Shown here: piece by piece, positions 1-7,940 of the stretch | Position numbering within the stretch: the first letter of the stretch is position 1 | How the letters are laid out: every line of letters begins with the position of its first letter | Virus record (IMG/VR): IMGVR_UViG_3300024239_000011 | Location: 206,303-270,302 of that record | From: a virus | Direction: 5' to 3' (one strand) | DNA: 64,000 nt | Notes under the pieces: generated by a model | Told to the model about the DNA's origin: nothing | The model's input: only the letters and a program-made list of their open reading frames with translations | The model's database searches: none | Translations under genes and position numbers: made by a program

Positions 1-891
1 GGTCGGAGCCTCGAACACACCTTCGGTGGTACGAGCGAAAGCGGAGGTGGTTGCGGACTGAAGAATGGTCAGCGCAGTCGGGGAAACCACAACCCAGTTA
101 CCAGCACCACGACGGGTACGGGCAGCGATGAGGTTTGCCTGACGGTTGATCAGAACGGCCAGAGCGGCATGTTCGTCACCAACGAAGGTGGCGGTACCAG
201 AGACGTTGCCCTGGTCGTACATGGCGGTCGGGGTGCCCGGCAGAGCGCGAAGGCTCTGAAGGATTTCCTGATCGATTTCAGCAGTGATTTCCTGAGCCAG
301 AGCGGCCATGATTTCAGCTTCGATGTCGATGCCCTGCTGAGCCTGTGCGTCCTGCGCGGCTTCGAAGGTCCAGCGAGCGGACAGACGACGGGTCTTAGCT
401 TCGACGGTTTCCTTCAGGATTTGGATGTTCAGGCGAGGACCGGGAACACCTTCCATCGTGGCAGTCGGAGCAGCCTTCGGGTTATTCGGGTCTTGGTTAC
501 CCGAGTAGAAACGAGCAATGTCGAACGGGGACAGAGCTTCGGTACCAGCAGTCACGCCGCCGCCAACCGCAGGGATCGTGTCGGCATAACGCACACGCAG
601 GGTGTGAATCTGAGCGACCGGACCAGTCATTGGCTGCACACCAATGATTTCATTGGCAATGACGGTGGGCATAACGCGCCGAATAACCGGCAGAATAACC
701 TTGTTCAAAGTTGCGATGTTGCCAGTAGCGGTAGCACCGACAGTGGCGTTTTCCAAGATCGGGGTCTTGGACATCAGGTCTTTGCGAGTGTTCTCAAGAA
801 CAACTTCCATGACCTTCTTCTTATTACCGGTCAGACCCTCGCAGAGAGCATCGCGGGTCTGCTTCCAGTGTGATTCAAAAAGCTTCGACAT
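1..891 (-). CDS. 23: Major capsid protein gp23 (N-terminal part; gene runs off the left edge)
   Basis: Main shell protein of the T4-type head, normally matured by the gp21 protease. The ATG at 891 opens a frame without a stop to base 1, so the C-terminus is outside. The family signature is clear at about residues 64-95: VILPVIRRVMPTVIANEII followed by GVQPMTGPV, the segment equivalent to the T4 gp23 region that contains the Gol peptide. A second recognisable stretch, DIEAEIMAALAQEITAEI, lies near residue 190. A Shine-Dalgarno-like GGAGATAGGGAAC precedes the start. It is the last gene of the minus-strand gp68-gp21-gp22-gp23 block, the T4 order. Pieces of this N-terminal region recur in small genes at 48285-48957. 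Confidence 0.95.
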   Translation of the reverse strand, partial: MSKLFESHWKQTRDALCEGLTGNKKKVMEVVLENTRKDLMSKTPILENATVGATATGNIATLNKVILPVIRRVMPTVIANEIIGVQPMTGPVAQIHTLRVRYADTIPAVGGGVTAGTEALSPFDIARFYSGNQDPNNPKAAPTATMEGVPGPRLNIQILKETVEAKTRRLSARWTFEAAQDAQAQQGIDIEAEIMAALAQEITAEIDQEILQSLRALPGTPTAMYDQGNVSGTATFVGDEHAALAVLINRQANLIAARTRRGAGNWVVVSPTALTILQSATTSAFARTTEGVFEAPT

Positions 892-907
892 GTTCCCTAT
901 CTCCTTA

Positions 908-2323
908 TTAAATACCTGCCATCTTAATACCAGCGAGCATCTTGAACTGATCGAGTTCGGCATCAAATGTTGCCGTATCGGTCTTTTCGTTCAGCGAAGC
1001 TTCGGTAAGACGGTTGTTTCGGTTTCCAGTGACCGCAACAGGTTTGCGCTGCGGAATGCTGTTGTTTTCGACAAGTTTCTTGCGACCATCCTTACGCGGA
1101 CCAGCGGTCTCACCCAGTACAGACGGCAAGTATTTGTGGAACGCATCCTTCAGATTATCAGTACGAACATCTGCAAGGAGTTCTTCCATAATGACGCGCT
1201 TATCACGCGCCAGCGGCTTCAGGCATTCATTGAGTACCTTGGTACGCAATGCATTGTCTTCTGCCTTCTTGATGCGAGACTTAGCTTCCGTAAGAACCAT
1301 TTGCTGCTTCTTGACGGCACTAATAGCCTCTGCAAGTTTCTGTTCCACCCCAGCCTTCTCGTGCTGAAGCTTCTTAATTTCGGTACCTTCTGCAAGGTAC
1401 GACGCCATGTATTCAGCGGCGAAAGCCTCGAAAATACGACGACCGAAATTGTTCTCGCGAGCAGCCTTCAAGTCGTCACGGAACTGGGACATTTCTGCCT
1501 TCAGGGTGGACTCGATAGTTTGTTCAACGAGGGTGGCCGCACGCTTGATGAACGCGCTACGGGACTCTTCCAGCTTCTTCTTACCTTCAGCAACCAATTT
1601 GACACGGGATTCCACGAGTTGCTTTTTGTCCTCGTTGAATTCCTTCATTTCATTGGTCAACTGCTTCAATACGAAGCTTTCTAGTGCCTTGGTACGTTCT
1701 TTAAGCTGCTTGTTGTAGCCAATCTTGGCTTCGCGAAGCTGCTTCTCCATCTTGACGCGCTGTTCTTGCAGAAGACGACGATCCTGAGTGAATTCATCCA
1801 TTTCTTCTTTAAGCTGCTTCAGGACAAAGCCCTGTAGCACAGCGGTATGCTCAGACACTTTCTTCTTGTAGAGTGCCTTGGCTTCGGCAACAGCCTTAGC
1901 CAACTTGACACGCTGAGCATCGACAGCCTTGCGGTCATCGGTAAACTCAGCCATTTCCTCAGAAAGCTGCTTCAAGACGAAGGAGTTGAGCAGATCAACC
2001 TTTTCCTTCAACTTGCTGCGGTAATGTGTCTTTGCTTCTTTGACAGCCTTGTCCAACTTCTCGCGTTGGCGGGAAACCGCCTTGCGATCCATCTGGAACT
2101 CTTCCAGTTCAGACTTGATGGAGTCAGTAAGCATACGGTCCATGGCTTCAACGAGAAGACCACGGTCGTGGTCATAGCGACGGGCAAACTCTTCGCGAAC
2201 TTCGGTTTCCACCTCTTCGCGAAGGCTCTTCCGCGCCTCGTTCACTTTTTGTTCAATAGCTTCCTGAATTACCTTTTTATTTTCTTCAGAAAGCATTTTG
2301 AACATTTCGTTCTCTTTATCCAT
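908..2323 (-). CDS. 22: Prohead core scaffolding protein gp22
   Basis: Internal scaffold of the T4-type prohead, degraded by gp21 during maturation. Identified from its place between the protease and gp23 and from an almost wholly charged, helical, coiled-coil composition over 471 residues. It carries about four tandem copies of a unit of roughly 50 residues, each holding a DRK/QR.KL element, then EAK..Y, then FVLKQL.EEM (FVLKQLSEEM, FVLKQLKEEM, FVLKQLTNEM). The T4 protein is about 270 residues, so this one is long and the repeats account for much of the extra length. The C-terminus (LDQFKMLAGIKMAGI) is less charged. The gene is 22 bases downstream of gp21. Confidence 0.85.
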   Translation of the reverse strand: MDKENEMFKMLSEENKKVIQEAIEQKVNEARKSLREEVETEVREEFARRYDHDRGLLVEAMDRMLTDSIKSELEEFQMDRKAVSRQREKLDKAVKEAKTHYRSKLKEKVDLLNSFVLKQLSEEMAEFTDDRKAVDAQRVKLAKAVAEAKALYKKKVSEHTAVLQGFVLKQLKEEMDEFTQDRRLLQEQRVKMEKQLREAKIGYNKQLKERTKALESFVLKQLTNEMKEFNEDKKQLVESRVKLVAEGKKKLEESRSAFIKRAATLVEQTIESTLKAEMSQFRDDLKAARENNFGRRIFEAFAAEYMASYLAEGTEIKKLQHEKAGVEQKLAEAISAVKKQQMVLTEAKSRIKKAEDNALRTKVLNECLKPLARDKRVIMEELLADVRTDNLKDAFHKYLPSVLGETAGPRKDGRKKLVENNSIPQRKPVAVTGNRNNRLTEASLNEKTDTATFDAELDQFKMLAGIKMAGI

Positions 2324-2344
2324 GGGACTACTCCTACTTCAAAA

Positions 2345-2974
2345 TTACTTCAGAGAGTTAATCCATCCCAGCAGTTCCTCACGGAGATACTTCTGAGCTT
2401 TTGGATCATGACGAACGGCTTCCGCCAGTTCTTCAACAATTACGCCACGCTTTGCGTAGTTCAGTGCTTCATACACTGCACGCGGATAAGCTTCAGGCGC
2501 AGACGGCTTCGCCACGATGTCTACGGTAATGATCTCGAAATCCGAGACATAACCACTGCCATCAACGTTACCCGAGCCGCGAGAGGAAACCCCGAGCTTC
2601 ACATCGCATTCCAGAAGAGTACGAATAATGTTGCCCATTGGAGTTGGGATGATCTTGAGTTTTCCAAGACCGTTATTCCCATCCATACGCATTTCAGTAA
2701 TAACGTGGCTCACACGATCCAAGTTGATGGTGAGTTCTTCCGGGTGGTCAGCTTCCCCAAGGATGCTTTCACCACGCCGGATGCACTCATTGATCTGATC
2801 CACAGCCTTCGAAATCTCGTTGACCGGATAAACACGCTGATTATGATTACGGCAACCGCCCTGGATAAAAATGCCCTTCATGTAAAGGTCTTTACCACCA
2901 GTGCTGTTTTCCTTGGTTTCAACAACCATACGGGTTTGATCTGGGGTGAGTGTTTCAAGAAGCTTGGTCTTCAT
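2345..2974 (-). CDS. 21: Prohead maturation protease gp21
   Basis: Serine protease of the herpes/T4 prohead protease class that processes gp22, gp23 and other core proteins. Typical features: GEADHPE around residue 88 (His of the active site), SHVITEM, and GVSSRGSG around residue 138 (active-site Ser region), followed by DIVAKPSAPEA. The ATG at 2974 is chosen over an upstream TTG at 2980 because of an AGGGG ribosome site at a suitable distance. The length of 209 residues matches T4 gp21. It sits directly between the acidic core protein and gp22, as in T4-like genomes. Confidence 0.92.
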   Translation of the reverse strand: MKTKLLETLTPDQTRMVVETKENSTGGKDLYMKGIFIQGGCRNHNQRVYPVNEISKAVDQINECIRRGESILGEADHPEELTINLDRVSHVITEMRMDGNNGLGKLKIIPTPMGNIIRTLLECDVKLGVSSRGSGNVDGSGYVSDFEIITVDIVAKPSAPEAYPRAVYEALNYAKRGVIVEELAEAVRHDPKAQKYLREELLGWINSLK

Positions 2975-2986
2975 GATCAATTCCCC

Positions 2987-4036
2987 TTACTTGGACATGT
3001 TCTTTGCACCCATGGTATTCAGAGGGGACTTATTGTTCTCAGCACCAAAACCCTTACCGGAGTTCAGCGTTGCGGACTTGTCACCTTCCTTGGATACCTT
3101 GGTGCCGGTTGGAGCCGACTTGTTCACGTTGCGCGGGCTGGTAGCACCAGTTCCGCTCTTCGTGCCAGGAGCAGCCTCACGGTCGTAACCGGAGTGCTGG
3201 GAGGACTTAACCTCAACAGGCTTTGCCTTGTTTGCGCGATCACCCTTTGGGTGAGACGGCATTGGGGACACGTTGTTCTGAGTCACACGACCACCCTTGC
3301 CGATTTCAGCGTCAGACATCGTGACTTTCACGGTATCAAGCTCATCAAGAGCCGATTCGGTCAGATCATCGAAGTCGGCGCCAAGCAGAGCGTCGAGTTC
3401 TTCAAACACATCTTCTTCGCCATAAATGCTGGCGGATTCAGTGGTTTCTTCTTCGCCTTCTTCGCCTTCGGCGTCATCAGCAGAAGCAGTTTCTCCATCA
3501 ACCTCTTCCCCGTCGATGTCACCGTCGATGTCGCCACCCAGGTCATCGTCGCCTTCAGGAGCTTCCGCACCTTCGCCGTTTAGGGCGTCAAAACTGGACT
3601 GAAGTTCGTCAAAACGAGCTTCGAGGTCTTCGATCTGGGCTGCCAGATCGCTTTCTTCGCCACCTTCGATATCACCACTGTCAATGGCATCATCGGCTTC
3701 ATCACCTTCAACGCCATCACCAGACAGTTCATCAGCAACATCACCCGCAGCGTCTTCGATGCCACCATCGCCGCCCTCGGTGCCTTCTTCGTCACCAAGG
3801 TCATCGTCGCCAAAATATTCTTCGAAAGTCATTTCATCGCTTTCAAGCTGATCTTGATCGTCACCGATCTCATCAGCCGAAGCGTCACCCATGCCCAGAG
3901 CATCGTCTTCTTGCATCAGGCTTTCGTGAATTTCACGAGCCTTCTCAACGAAAATCTGGTGCAGGAGCTTGCGGGCTTTCTCTTCGTCTTTGTTGATAAG
4001 GTACTCTAGCACCTTCTCCAACTTCTGATTCGCCAT
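2987..4036 (-). CDS. Acidic prohead core protein (gp67/gp68-like)
   Basis: Very acidic protein of 349 residues whose central third is almost entirely Asp/Glu/Gly with Ala. The N-terminus (LEKVLEYLINKDEEKARKL, then VEKAREIHESLM) has the helical style of small prohead core proteins placed just before the protease in T4-like phages. Assignment to gp68 (or a gp67/gp68 composite) rests on that N-terminus and on synteny; the acidic region is low complexity and not diagnostic. The C-terminal third turns basic and Ser/Gly/Thr-rich, ending MGAKNMSK. It is the first gene of this head block inside the window and is preceded by a late-type promoter motif at 4081-4090. Confidence 0.6.
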   Translation of the reverse strand: MANQKLEKVLEYLINKDEEKARKLLHQIFVEKAREIHESLMQEDDALGMGDASADEIGDDQDQLESDEMTFEEYFGDDDLGDEEGTEGGDGGIEDAAGDVADELSGDGVEGDEADDAIDSGDIEGGEESDLAAQIEDLEARFDELQSSFDALNGEGAEAPEGDDDLGGDIDGDIDGEEVDGETASADDAEGEEGEEETTESASIYGEEDVFEELDALLGADFDDLTESALDELDTVKVTMSDAEIGKGGRVTQNNVSPMPSHPKGDRANKAKPVEVKSSQHSGYDREAAPGTKSGTGATSPRNVNKSAPTGTKVSKEGDKSATLNSGKGFGAENNKSPLNTMGAKNMSK

Positions 4037-4080
4037 TGTAGTTCTCCTTGTTTGACCAAAACCACAGACAAGTTTCTCGT

Positions 4081-4090
4081 CTTTATTTAC
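4081..4090 (-). promoter_or_regulatory. Possible late promoter for the head gene block
   Basis: On the minus strand the bases read GTAAATAAAG about 45 bases upstream of the start at 4036. It matches the TAAATA core seen ahead of other structural genes here, but the flanks are imperfect. Confidence 0.4.
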
Positions 4091-4203
4091 AGGTCTGTGA
4101 ATTTTACTTATCGAAAAGCCTCAAAAATTGGGATTTTTTAAAAATTGCCATTTTTCAATCATTTTTGGTAAAACCAAATAACCTTGAGTTGGACGAAATA
4201 CGC

Positions 4204-5025
4204 ATGAAAGACATCATTCTATTTGGCAATTGCCTGGAAACTTTGGATAGTTTCCCGAACAACACAGCTAGGTGTTGTATTACTAGTCCACCTTATTTTG
4301 GACTACGTGACTATGGGCATGAAGATCAAATCGGGAACGAACAAACCCCATCGGAATACATCACCAATTTGGTTAATGTATTTCGAAAGGTTCGTCGTGT
4401 TTTGACTGACGATGGGATTCTATGGGTGAATATCGGGGACAGTTATGCGGGGGCTGGATACAGCAATCACAAAAACACCGGAGGTGCCCAACGAAGTGAT
4501 GGAGGGAAACAACGGCACCTGATTGGTACCGGATGCAAAAATAAAGACTTGATTGGTATTCCGTGGATGTTGGCTTTTGCATTGCGCGAAGATGGTTGGT
4601 ATCTTCGGCAAGACATTATTTGGCACAAACCAAATCCCATGCCGGAATCGGTCAAAGATCGATGCACCAAATCCCATGAATATTTGTTTCTATTGTCAAA
4701 ATCTGAGAAATATTATTTCAACAGCGAAGCAATTCGAGAACCATGTGTTGGATCATCACAGCAGCGAAGTCGTAGATCGGTTTGGACAGTGCCAATTAAA
4801 CCTTACAAAGGGGCGCACTTCGCAACTTTTCCCCAAAAACTGATAGAACCATGCGTATTGGTCGGTTCCGAACGTGGTGATATAATCCTTGATCCGTTTA
4901 TGGGGTCTGGTACAACGGCAGAGGTCGCAATTATACACAATCGTCATTATATCGGTTGTGAGCTAAATGATGGCTATAAACCCCTACAAGACCAACGAAT
5001 CATGTATGCGAGACAAAAAGAATGA
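4204..5025 (+). CDS. Site-specific DNA methyltransferase, beta class (N6-adenine or N4-cytosine)
   Basis: Transfers a methyl group from S-adenosylmethionine to an exocyclic amino group in DNA. The catalytic motif TSPPYFGLRDYG comes first (about residue 28) and the SAM-binding motif DPFMGSGTTAEVA comes last (about residue 230), the beta-class order. A longer open frame begins at 4048, but the first 52 codons are AT-rich and unlike protein; ATGAAAGACATCATT at 4204 starts exactly where family members begin. TSPPY does not decide between adenine and cytosine. The stop overlaps the next gene by four bases. No restriction partner lies beside it, so it probably protects or marks phage DNA. Confidence 0.88.
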   Translation: MKDIILFGNCLETLDSFPNNTARCCITSPPYFGLRDYGHEDQIGNEQTPSEYITNLVNVFRKVRRVLTDDGILWVNIGDSYAGAGYSNHKNTGGAQRSDGGKQRHLIGTGCKNKDLIGIPWMLAFALREDGWYLRQDIIWHKPNPMPESVKDRCTKSHEYLFLLSKSEKYYFNSEAIREPCVGSSQQRSRRSVWTVPIKPYKGAHFATFPQKLIEPCVLVGSERGDIILDPFMGSGTTAEVAIIHNRHYIGCELNDGYKPLQDQRIMYARQKE

Positions 5026-5876
5026 AGCCCTTATACAATGTGAATGGTTTAATGTTCTGGTCGGAGGAAGAGGTTCGCCTTCGGGAAACCATGCGTGATA
5101 CCTTTGCTCGTGGAATTCAAAACATCCTCCTGGCTGAAAACCCGGCATGGCAGTTTGTCTATTTCGAAGGTCCATTGTTAACCCCACGCTCGTTAATCAA
5201 CCAGAACTACACCAATGATGATGTGTGGGTTCAAGAAGGTGAAGCCGACAAGCTGCGCTCTCAAATTGCGAAGCTGTATGCAGATGATTACCGCGACAGC
5301 GATTATCAGGACCGCAAGGAAGATCAGATCGCGGAACTGGAAGCAAAGCTTGCCCAGTACAGTGATCTTGTGCTGCGTCCGGAGACGACCCCGACTTCGT
5401 ACACCTTCGCGCAACACCTCCTGAACAGCCATAGCGGTCACAAGCCGCCGATCTGCGTATGGCAGGCAGGTAAGAGCTTCCGCCGTGAAGCGGAACAGCC
5501 GACCAAGCACATGCGCTTGAAGGAATTCTACCAACAGGAATTCCAGTGTCTCTATACCGCTGACACCAAAAACGACTACCACACCGCCGTTCTGGAACCG
5601 GTGCGCAAGATGATTGCCCAGGCAATCCCCTTCCCGACCCGTATTGTCGAAAGTGATCGTCTCCCGGCATACAGCCAGATCACCATGGATGTGGAAGTAT
5701 GGAATGAAGATAAGTGGATGGAGGTCTGCTCCATCAGTCGCCGTACCGATTTCCCAGACAAAGCCCGGTTCACAACCAAGAACGGTACCGTGGAAAAGGA
5801 CATTTTGGTTTGTGAAATAGCCATTGGTCTAGACCGCTGTGTATACAACTACAATCAGTGGGCACAGAATGTCTAA
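5022..5876 (+). CDS. Class II aminoacyl-tRNA synthetase catalytic core, glycyl-tRNA-synthetase-like
   Basis: Carries the class II active-site motifs: LRPETTPTSYTFAQ (ATP/amino-acid pocket, as LRPETAQG in GlyRS), motif 2 as AGKSFRREAEQ followed by RLKEFYQQEFQ, a SISRRTDFP stretch comparable to the ADRTDYD stretch of GlyRS, and motif 3 as IAIGLDRCVYNY. At 284 residues it ends right after motif 3, so the usual C-terminal anticodon-binding domain is absent. It could be a tRNA-specific enzyme with altered recognition or an amino-acid ligase for another acceptor. It overlaps the methyltransferase upstream and a tiny frame downstream. GlyRS affinity is my judgement from motifs; class II core is firmer. 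Confidence 0.75.
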   Translation: MKPLYNVNGLMFWSEEEVRLRETMRDTFARGIQNILLAENPAWQFVYFEGPLLTPRSLINQNYTNDDVWVQEGEADKLRSQIAKLYADDYRDSDYQDRKEDQIAELEAKLAQYSDLVLRPETTPTSYTFAQHLLNSHSGHKPPICVWQAGKSFRREAEQPTKHMRLKEFYQQEFQCLYTADTKNDYHTAVLEPVRKMIAQAIPFPTRIVESDRLPAYSQITMDVEVWNEDKWMEVCSISRRTDFPDKARFTTKNGTVEKDILVCEIAIGLDRCVYNYNQWAQNV

Positions 5877-5943
5877 GGCTTATGATCGCCTGCGAAAGAA
5901 ATACATCTTTCGCACCGAAATCTTCGAGAGCAAGAAGACCTAA
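5869..5943 (+). CDS. Tiny basic ORF, 24 residues
   Basis: Starts inside the last codons of the synthetase-like gene and encodes a very basic peptide (MSKAYDRLRKKYIF...). Its stop is followed in the same frame by a further open stretch to 6045. It may be a real micro-gene or the front of a gene split by a stop codon. Confidence 0.3.
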   Translation: MSKAYDRLRKKYIFRTEIFESKKT

Positions 5944-5955
5944 AAAATTATCCGG

Positions 5956-6045
5956 ATGTTGACCGTGTTTGGGGAGGAAGAAGGCTACTTCCTGGCGGAA
6001 TTGGTCGATAACATCATGTGGTCAGAGGTGGTGATCAAGAAATGA
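5956..6045 (+). CDS. Tiny ORF, 29 residues, in frame with the preceding one
   Basis: Encodes MLTVFGEEEGYFLAELVDN followed by about ten more residues. It lies in the same frame as 5869-5943, separated by one stop codon and three other codons. The stop overlaps the start of the next gene (ATGA-type junction at 6042-6045), which supports translation here. Confidence 0.35.
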   Translation: MLTVFGEEEGYFLAELVDNIMWSEVVIKK

Positions 6046-6305
6046 AAATTCGTTTCCTCGATATCGACCAACCGGAACCGTATTTCTGGGTCAACCGAAA
6101 TCGGGACCGGGCACCAATCGAATGCCCGGCGTGTGATGCGGGACTTCCTGTCAGGAAAGTCCACATGGTCAATGCTGTCCCGGTTATCGGGTATTGGCTC
6201 CCCGAGTTAAAACACTCTAAGAACCGTTCAAAACGGGTCTGGAAGAAACTCATCCGCAGACAGTCGAAGCCCATGTATGGTAAACCTGTAGTGGTGGTAC
6301 TATGA
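6042..6305 (+). CDS. Small protein with CPAC motif, unknown function
   Basis: 87 residues. A single CPAC pair (ECPACDAG, about residue 27) could hold half of a metal site; the rest is basic and Trp/Tyr-containing. The ATG at 6042 is preferred over an upstream alternative start at 6018 because it overlaps the preceding stop. The stop overlaps the next gene by four bases, so the run from 5022 to 7530 is translationally coupled. I do not recognise a family. Confidence 0.65.
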   Translation: MKIRFLDIDQPEPYFWVNRNRDRAPIECPACDAGLPVRKVHMVNAVPVIGYWLPELKHSKNRSKRVWKKLIRRQSKPMYGKPVVVVL

Positions 6306-6652
6306 ACGGATCAGCCGAAGACATACTCAGCCGTATTAAAGCCATGGCGAAACCGTCAGATGCATCCCCCGATCTCCCTGAGTGTGACGATAAGGGCATC
6401 AACGCATTACTAGATGTGGTTGCTGCACGTGCCGTGACAATTGCCCCCCACACTCATTATGTGGTCGATGATTGTGACACCAGAACGTCAACAGTTGCTT
6501 ATTTCGACGGGAATGGTTGGTGGCTTCCTGGGAGTGAAATGATGCATTCTGCTGAAGAATTCGATAATGGTCGTTTCCAAATTAAGTCCAAAATCGCAGT
6601 AACCCACCACGCCTATGGTCCATGGAAAGTTGAAAGCGGAAGGTTCGCTTAA
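6302..6652 (+). CDS. Hypothetical protein, 116 residues
   Basis: No recognised domain. The first half is acidic and helical (DILSRIKAMAK, INALLDVVAARAVTI). The second half has strand-like segments rich in Trp, Tyr and Gly (YFDGNGWWLPG). It overlaps both neighbours at start and stop, which supports a real coupled gene. Confidence 0.65.
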   Translation: MNGSAEDILSRIKAMAKPSDASPDLPECDDKGINALLDVVAARAVTIAPHTHYVVDDCDTRTSTVAYFDGNGWWLPGSEMMHSAEEFDNGRFQIKSKIAVTHHAYGPWKVESGRFA

Positions 6653-7530
6653 TGCCAACGCTCGATGAATTAAAAGCCAAAGTCCTTGCACTCAAGGACC
6701 AGCAATCAGAACGTGAAGCTGCTATATTGGCACATCCAGACCTCTTGAGCCGACCGATTGTTGAAGTATCGGAAGTAGGGAAGTTTGCTGGTGAGGTCTA
6801 TTACCTCGCTTGCCATATGCCCATGACTTCACTGGAATTTGACGCGGGGGCAGACATCCCCAATGGCAACCATGCCTATGCGACGTGGTACAAAGACTGT
6901 GTGAGCTTTAGCTACGATGGTATACCGTGGCGTACTGTTCGTTCCACTGATCGTTCATCGACCATTTCCGGACGCACCATTGAAGATTTGTTGGTGGAAC
7001 TGAAGCGGTGGCATTTCGAGGTACCAATTAATGCGTACATTTTACGGCTCGCCATCCGCCCAGAACGCCAGCTAACGCTTGATGATTTGCGCGACAAACT
7101 TCAAAAAATACAGCCACGGGCAGATATTGGGCAGTTCCCCACGTTGCGCGACAAACCAATTCGCGAACACGCAGTCACGAATACCATTCACCTTCAACCC
7201 CATACGGTGGATATCTACGTTCTTGCGCGAAAAATCCCCTATACCGAAGAAGAATGGGCTTATTTTGATTACGAAACACCCCCGGATGAAAATTGCTTAG
7301 CCTTTCTGACCTTCTACGATGATCGCGTGGATTTTACCCATTGTGATGACGGTATCGTAGTATGGCGCACGATTAATATTGAGGATGATCGTTGCGTGAC
7401 CATTCACGGTGACACGGTTGAACGGTTGCTCGGTGAAGTTCAGAAAGACTACCTGGGTCCGATTCCCGAGGATTGCTTCATTGTGAAAGTGGCATACACT
7501 CGGCAATACCAGCTACACTCAGCCCGTTAA
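6652..7530 (+). CDS. Hypothetical protein built from two copies of one domain
   Basis: 292 residues falling into two related halves. Half one runs from TLDELKAKVLAL through YYLACHMPM, CVSFSYDGIPWRTV and TISGRTIEDLLVELKR. Half two runs from TLDDLRDKLQKI through IYVLARKIPY, RVDFTHCDDGIVVWRTI and TIHGDTVERLLGEVQK. The matching order of helix, strand pair, WRT turn and closing helix shows internal duplication. Function unknown. Coupled to 6302-6652 by overlapping stop and start. Confidence 0.75.
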   Translation: MPTLDELKAKVLALKDQQSEREAAILAHPDLLSRPIVEVSEVGKFAGEVYYLACHMPMTSLEFDAGADIPNGNHAYATWYKDCVSFSYDGIPWRTVRSTDRSSTISGRTIEDLLVELKRWHFEVPINAYILRLAIRPERQLTLDDLRDKLQKIQPRADIGQFPTLRDKPIREHAVTNTIHLQPHTVDIYVLARKIPYTEEEWAYFDYETPPDENCLAFLTFYDDRVDFTHCDDGIVVWRTINIEDDRCVTIHGDTVERLLGEVQKDYLGPIPEDCFIVKVAYTRQYQLHSAR

Positions 7531-7534
7531 AAAT

Positions 7535-7807
7535 ATGGAACACGAAATCTTATATCCGTGCCATCTGATCCACCCTGACCATCCGCATCACGAGCGGGTG
7601 GTCAAGGTGCTATCGCCGTTTGAATGCGAAGACGGGAAACGCATGTTCAGTCGGGTTCAGGTACCGATCAACGTATCGTTTCGACCCGACCCCAAGGCAA
7701 ACAAGTTTATAGTCGGTGGGCGGAACTCATACGCAGCAGCACAATTTGCCACCAAGTTGCGACAATGCATTGTTGGCTTGGCTAAACATAATGCAATAAC
7801 AGATTAG
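7535..7807 (+). CDS. Hypothetical protein, 90 residues
   Basis: No family recognised. A His-rich front (CHLIHPDHPHHERV) is followed by strand-like segments and a C-terminal helix. It starts four bases after the preceding stop and looks like the last gene of the 4204-7807 run. Confidence 0.6.
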   Translation: MEHEILYPCHLIHPDHPHHERVVKVLSPFECEDGKRMFSRVQVPINVSFRPDPKANKFIVGGRNSYAAAQFATKLRQCIVGLAKHNAITD

Positions 7808-7824
7808 TTTCTCCGCATCTGCTA

Positions 7825-7853
7825 TTGCAAACCTGAAATTCTGCTGGTATAAA
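7825..7853 (+). promoter_or_regulatory. Sigma-70-type promoter for nadE
   Basis: TTGCAA at 7825-7830 and TATAAA at 7848-7853 with a 17-base spacer. It lies 87 bases ahead of the nadE start and is the only clear promoter in this gap. Confidence 0.7.
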
Positions 7854-7940
7854 TATCGAAAGTTGATTCTGATGCTACCCATTCCGATGTGGTCGTAACG
7901 GAGTCAAACCCTTAGAAAATAAGCGGTTTGGAGATAACCA

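Noticed and set aside
644-1684. 346-codon open frame on the plus strand
   Set aside because: Antisense to gp23 and gp22; no protein-like domains.
1847-3583. 578-codon open frame on the plus strand
   Set aside because: Runs antisense across gp22, gp21 and the acidic core gene, all recognised on the other strand.
4048-4203. N-terminal extension of the DNA methyltransferase
   Set aside because: AT-rich, non-protein-like, and the family starts at 4204.
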